64,000 nucleotides of DNA from Metallyticus violacea. Taxonomy: Eukaryota; Arthropoda; Insecta; Mantodea; Metallyticidae. Location: positions 239,558,012 to 239,622,011 of the forward strand of contig CM060846.1 of NCBI GenBank assembly GCA_030762175.1. Direction: 5' to 3'. The translations under genes were made by a program, and so were the position numbers. Of this stretch, positions 59,535-64,000 are shown piece by piece. The first letter of the stretch is position 1. The number at the start of each line of letters is the position of its first letter. The notes below the pieces were generated by a model that saw only the letters and a list, made by a program, of their open reading frames with translations, ran no database searches and was not told the origin of the DNA.

Positions 59535-59740
59535 CTATGATTGGCGAACTACAAATATTGCTTCTTTTATATTTGCCTCTAAAAGAGCAAGAACATTTTC
59601 AATGAGATATTTGAAACGGCCATCATTGTTGTCAAGTGCTTTCACAAATTGTTTCATCACACCAAGTTTAATTTGATGAAGTAATAAAAGGCTTTTCCTA
59701 AGATTCAATAGGCTATTTCTTATTATATTTTTACTACCTG
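59535..59740 (-). pseudogene. Fragment of a repeated arthropod ORF (transposon-associated)
   Basis: The minus frame reads IKLGVMKQFVKALDNNDGRF then KYLIENVLALLEANIKEAIF. I recall a near-identical pattern (IKLG.MKQFVKALDK.G..FKYL...FP.LSEAK.KEGIFVGP) from hypothetical proteins present in many copies in insect genomes, with a preceding NSL...+.LLPPLH segment matched here by NSLLNLRKSLLLLHQ. The class of the parent transposon is unknown to me. Upstream the frame runs into the (TC)n repeat; downstream it stops at 59535. Confidence 0.55.
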
Positions 59741-59760
59741 GTATTAAGCTGGTTCTTTTG

Positions 59761-59763
<3 letters not shown>

Positions 59764-59804
<41 letters not shown>
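59764..59804. repeat. (TC)n microsatellite
   Basis: About 40 bp of uninterrupted TC dinucleotides, directly at the 5' side (minus sense) of the ORF fragment at 59535-59740. Confidence 0.95.
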
Positions 59805-59809
<5 letters not shown>

Positions 59810-61887
59810 GCATTAAGCAACAGCTTCTTTCCATACACCCTATCACACGGGATAAAGATAATAAAATGAAAATATTTATCAGTAAAGGTCTTTATTTCAA
59901 CAACAACAACAACTCTTGAACTACTCTAACAACTGAATTCACAATACAAGATGGCGCAAGTTGCATGAGATATGCTACCAAAACAACAGCTAGTTCTTTT
60001 AAGTACGCTTATTCCTTTAGTTGACATTGGTATAAGAGAGTAATGGTTCATATTCATTTATGAGATATTTATAACTACAAATTGAGAATATAAAGTTCAA
60101 AATAAATTGTATGTAATACAGACAAATGTACTTAATTTTTTTAATCAGTAGATGAAATTCATTATAAAAAGACTAAAATGTAAAGCAGCTAAATCAATAT
60201 GAACCTGTAAATTATGCAATTTTCAGAGGGAAATGCCTTAGGTGTATTATGCGTTTTCATCATAACATATGAACATCAAGTAGTTTCATTCAGCGTGGTT
60301 TCAAGCGACGTTAAGCATTGACTATGATGTGTACGTACTTTTTGTCATTTTTTTGCATTACTTTAAAACTGACTTCTCTATATAGTGAACAAGTCTATTA
60401 TATGTGTAAAAAATCAAAATGTCATACCATTTACACTCATTTTTTGCTCATTTTTAATGATTGTCTTGCAAACAATGGGTGAGTAATGATAAACGAAACA
60501 TATTTCGTTTCTTTTGTTTAAGTTGTTAGAGCAAAGATCAAATTGAGGTGGCATCTGTAATATTTGCACTGTACTTACGTTGCCAGAACTTTGTACTCCG
60601 GGTAATGATAATGCAAACTTCTTGGCTTTCAGCTAAGGTGCCGCCTAAATACGGAAGCTATAAATATTAATAACGGCCAATGATATAACGCAGAAAATTA
60701 ACAAATAATAAACTAGGATTTGGAGGTTTCAAGAAATAAGAAATATTATATACTGATGGAAGATAAAAACGAGTAAGAGGTATGTTTTTAAGTTAATTAC
60801 TACTAGATGAATAAAGTGAATAACATATCAATAAAGTTAACAGTTAGGATTTGTATAAACACAATAGAAGCGAATAACTGTTTTAAGTTGTCAACGGCAG
60901 TTAAGTCAACAATGTAGAAATATTAACGTTTTCTTCAGAATCTTGTATTGCCGCGTAACGCGGCGTGTAGCTAATCAATGCGGTAGTGTGTTCTCCGGCA
61001 ATTCCATTTTAAATAATTTAATGCGTACCGCAGCTACAAAATAAATATTCAGCGGAAAATGAACAAAACGCCTAAGCAGTGAGCAGTAAGTAATGGCAAC
61101 TACTGTCAGTCTACAGCCATTCAGGCTTTTTTGAATCAGTGAACAAAGTCTGCAGCCTTTTTTTGATTTTTCATGACAAGACCTGCTTCCTCCTGAATGG
61201 TTCTGTGACTATGTCTTAGCTTCCAATTTCTTTAAAGTCATGAAAACAAGAGCAATAAAATGAGTCAAGCTGAATTTTATGTGGAACGTTTTTAATTTCT
61301 AAAACTTTAATTGCACTTTTGGGTGCTGCGAGAAAAATTATTAACATTTTGGTCAATAAAATGAACACAGTTTTGGCAGAGATGCTGTGATTTGAAGTCA
61401 ATTATACAATCAGAAGTAGCCTGTTAAATCAATCAAGTAGGTACTCTTAGGGATCAAATGTTTCTATAATAAGATACCGTTCAAGGTCTACAGGGTATAG
61501 GTTCGTGCTTATGGCTGGACAGAGGATGGTAGTTCAAAAGTTACAGACGAGATCCGGCTGAGAATTCGAATTTTTCCTGTGTGACCGCGTTTGATATAAT
61601 CAGGAGATGGAGCTCAGCTATTCCATTTGCAGTTAGCTCTCCGGTAGGACTGTATTTCATGAGTTCATCCTTAGTTGTGTGACAAGCAACAAAGTGAGTT
61701 TTGAAAACCACAAGTTTAGGGAATTATTGTGTAAATACATTAAATGTAGGCTTAATAATGATACGTTTATAAATTGACTTCAGTCATTCATTGAGTGTTC
61801 TACTCAATTCACAGCACACGAAGTATCATGCCGTGTTTACAGCTTTTTCTTAGCAGATATACTGCGGTAACTTCCCGTTGCTTTCCA
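59805..61887. other. No gene seen
   Basis: AT-rich. A perfect 15-base palindromic string, gccgcgtaacgcggc, at 60950-60964 stands out by its G+C content. No coding motif recognised. Confidence 0.5.
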
Positions 61888-62147
61888 CAATGGTGAATTT
61901 ATTTATTTATTTCGTTTATTTTCGGACGCTCTTTAATATCTAAAGTCATCAGCGTCCTATTCAATTCAGGGCGTGAAACGACCGATAAATTTTGCTCATA
62001 GGCCTCTTCTTTCAGGCTTGAGGTTCTATTTCGTGCCGTAAATGTACGACACGGGAATCACGGCTTTAGTTTCCTTCTGAAGGAAGCCATACTTAGGATT
62101 TTTATGCCCGAATAAAATCCAGGTTACCGCTACACCACCAATGATGA
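61888..62147 (-). mobile_element. SINE family B with deleted tRNA middle
   Basis: Minus strand: 5' ggtggtgtagcggtaacc (A-box present, 62123-62140), then a jump straight to tggattttattcgggcat, losing about 50 bp including the B-box. The body (gtgtcgtacatttacggcac) and an (AAAT)n tail toward 61900 are intact. A near-perfect 9-bp duplication, caatg(g/a)tga, at 61888-61896 and 62139-62147 may be its target duplication. Confidence 0.85.
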
Positions 62148-62290
62148 AAATGACATCATGGAGCAATGACGGAATGAGCGTCAGGGAAGACCGGAGTGCT
62201 CGGAGAAAAACTGCCCAGGCGCCGCTTAGTACGACACAAGTCTCACTTATGACTACTGGGGTCGCAACCGCGCCGCCTCAGTGCTAATTA
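62143..62290 (-). mobile_element. SINE family D body
   Basis: On the minus strand, gcggttgcgaccccagtagt at the 5' side is followed by gggcagtttttctccgagca, ctccggtcttccctgacgct, cattccgtcattgctccatg and tcattttcatcat. This resembles the body and tail of widespread arthropod tRNA-derived SINEs (…ttctccgggtactccggttttccc…cattcattcc…tcatcat). The tRNA-like head is not present. Its tail abuts the 5' end of the family-B SINE. Confidence 0.5.
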
Positions 62291-64000
62291 AGTGCAAAAT
62301 GATGAGACATCAAGTAAAATCTCTGGTTAACTGTCAAGTAATGAAATATCGGAAAATAATAACGTAAATGTTAATTCAGATCTTCCTACTACCCGTCCCT
62401 GGCACAGCTGGTTGTGAGGGTAGCAGAATGGAAAAATACAGAACGTCAAGTTACATACTTCCCCGGACCCAAAATAACAATAGATTTCCTCAACGGCCTT
62501 GTTCGCTCTAGAAACGAAAAGGAACAATCAGGTACGCACGAGCATTGAACTAGAGACGGGCACAGAACTATTGGATCGTGCATGGAACGTTCGTTAAAAT
62601 ATTAGCAATACTTATCTATTTGAGTGTTCAGTTCAGAACGCGCATTAAGCAAGTACAGGGCTGTTTTCATTAATTTGAAAGTTTGCTGACATACATCGGA
62701 GTATTATTGTGTAGTTTATGACTAGAGGAGCTTAGCATTCAAACAATGGGAGGAATGAAGAATATTGCAGATGATCAGCGGAGGGCTATTTCTAATTACC
62801 TGCTTCCAAAAATGAGAGATCTGATAAAGAAAAATGCTGAGAATCTTGTCATACAGTTTCTCCACGCAACATTCGGAGTAGATATATTTTTTTCCATCGT
62901 TGTGAAGGCCGTCGAAGATTTTCCTGCGGAAACGCTGAATAATCTCCTCCTGATCTTGTAACACGTCATGATTGAATATCTGAAAGTTAATGGGAAGAGC
63001 TGCTTCAAACTACCTCACATAGAGAAGCATAGTTTACAATGAAAGAGGCCTTTAGTTCTTCATTGAAACCCTGACATTGTTACATCCGCCCGTGCTGCTG
63101 CCGTGTTGAGTGACTTGTCGCCTGAGAAAAATTCCAGTACCATCTACTCAGTCTTTTTGATCAGCACACTCCTTAATAAGTATATGTATTCATTCATTGT
63201 CAATAAATATCTTTATAAAACTATTTTAAGCCAGAGGTAGAATTGCACACCGCAAAATTCATGGATTTCAGTCATATAACTCAAGTTTGGCTGTAATGTC
63301 TATTCTAAAATCAAGAAAATATAAATTAAGTCGAGGTATACACATTTCCCAAAATTGGTAACAAGCTAGGATTTCTTGATTTGGGTCATAATAAAAGTAC
63401 TCAGGAAATATGTCTAAAAAGAAAATTGGAATACATAAATGATGTAAGGATCATGACACTGCATTGAAGACTTTAGACGAGGAGAAAGAAACAGATTAAG
63501 GGCATATTTAATAAAATTGCATAAGGGTTCAATTAAAACAAAAAGAATTTCAAAACTAGGTATAAAATTGCTAAACACCAGCGACCGTATAATGTCGGGC
63601 TTGTAGATATCGGTATTCAAATACGTAATGGCCTAGATATGGGAGTAATTATACAATCATATGTCTATTGCGCCAATATATCCAATACCATGCGCTAAAA
63701 TGGTTCTAAAAAGTTTAAAAAATAACATTTTCAACAACAAACCTGTAACATAATGCAGAGAAAAACATGGGACACTTTGAAATTTTCTGTGGATGGTCAT
63801 GATTCATGCCAAAATTCTCAGACTTCATACAGTTGTAATGTTGAACAGCAGCTTCTATAACAAGCGCCCTTTAAGACAAAATAAACTTAATTGCATAGAC
63901 CTTTTAATTTTTAAAAGGAAAAATTACATTCTTTCTTTCATTTGTTTTGTTTTGTTTTGGCGTGTCTACAATGAATGGGAAATATGGCGTGGAACAGAAA
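62291..64000. other. No gene recognised
   Basis: AT-rich. Frames on both strands at about 62722-62964 are open for 70-80 codons but have no recognised motif. Nothing else stands out to the window end. Confidence 0.45.

Noticed and set aside
62722..62964. Overlapping open frames on both strands as a possible small gene
   Set aside because: No recognisable domain, no splice or promoter signals, and mutual overlap suggests chance openness.

Overview
The window is AT-rich animal genomic DNA with no operons, no prokaryotic gene organisation and no convincing host protein-coding gene. It looks like intergenic or intronic sequence from an arthropod, most likely an insect with a large repeat-rich genome. 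Three things point that way: several tRNA-derived SINE families; decayed piggyBac, mariner-like (with a DUF4817-type N-terminal helix-turn-helix), hAT, Ty3/Gypsy and Jockey-like/RT-type non-LTR elements of the kinds common in insects; and a nuclear copy of insect-type mitochondrial 12S rRNA. A polyneopteran source (cockroach, termite, stick insect or relative) is my guess, not shown.

Layout: 0-5.5 kb holds a 19-bp-arm hairpin, a 12S rRNA nuclear mitochondrial insertion and two old family-A SINEs head to head. 5.5-8.5 kb holds a complete family-B SINE with a perfect 12-bp target-site duplication (TSD), then a perfectly phased 18 x 31 bp minisatellite beside a decayed reading frame. 8.5-20 kb holds scattered family-A SINEs, a mariner catalytic fragment, a Cys-containing ORF fragment, a 1.03-kb internally deleted piggyBac-type element bounded by TTAA, and a chimeric A+B SINE with a single shared 10-bp TSD. 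23.7-27.2 kb holds two SINEs, a hAT C-terminal pseudogene and a 1.24-kb terminal-inverted-repeat (TIR) element with TAT duplications. 32.9-34.4 kb holds a DUF4817-type transposase N-terminus next to a Ty3/Gypsy-like LTR with a primer-binding-site junction. 37.7-41.5 kb is a SINE cluster around a reverse-transcriptase relic. 43.46-45.96 kb is a nearly complete but dead piggyBac element, followed directly by the 5' half of a Jockey-like retrotransposon (ORF1 tail and endonuclease). 49.6-51.0 kb is a mariner-type element with TIRs of about 290-305 bp, next to a third SINE family. The rest carries an RT relic, a fragment of a repeated arthropod ORF, simple repeats, and more SINEs near 62 kb.

No genes here act as a system. 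What the window records is the order and manner of transposon arrivals and decay. Its most notable items are the chimeric SINE, the piggyBac transposase with two of three catalytic aspartates substituted, the long-TIR mariner derivative, and the duplicated LTR/primer-site junction. All family assignments come from reading the sequence and remembered family motifs; no database search was run.
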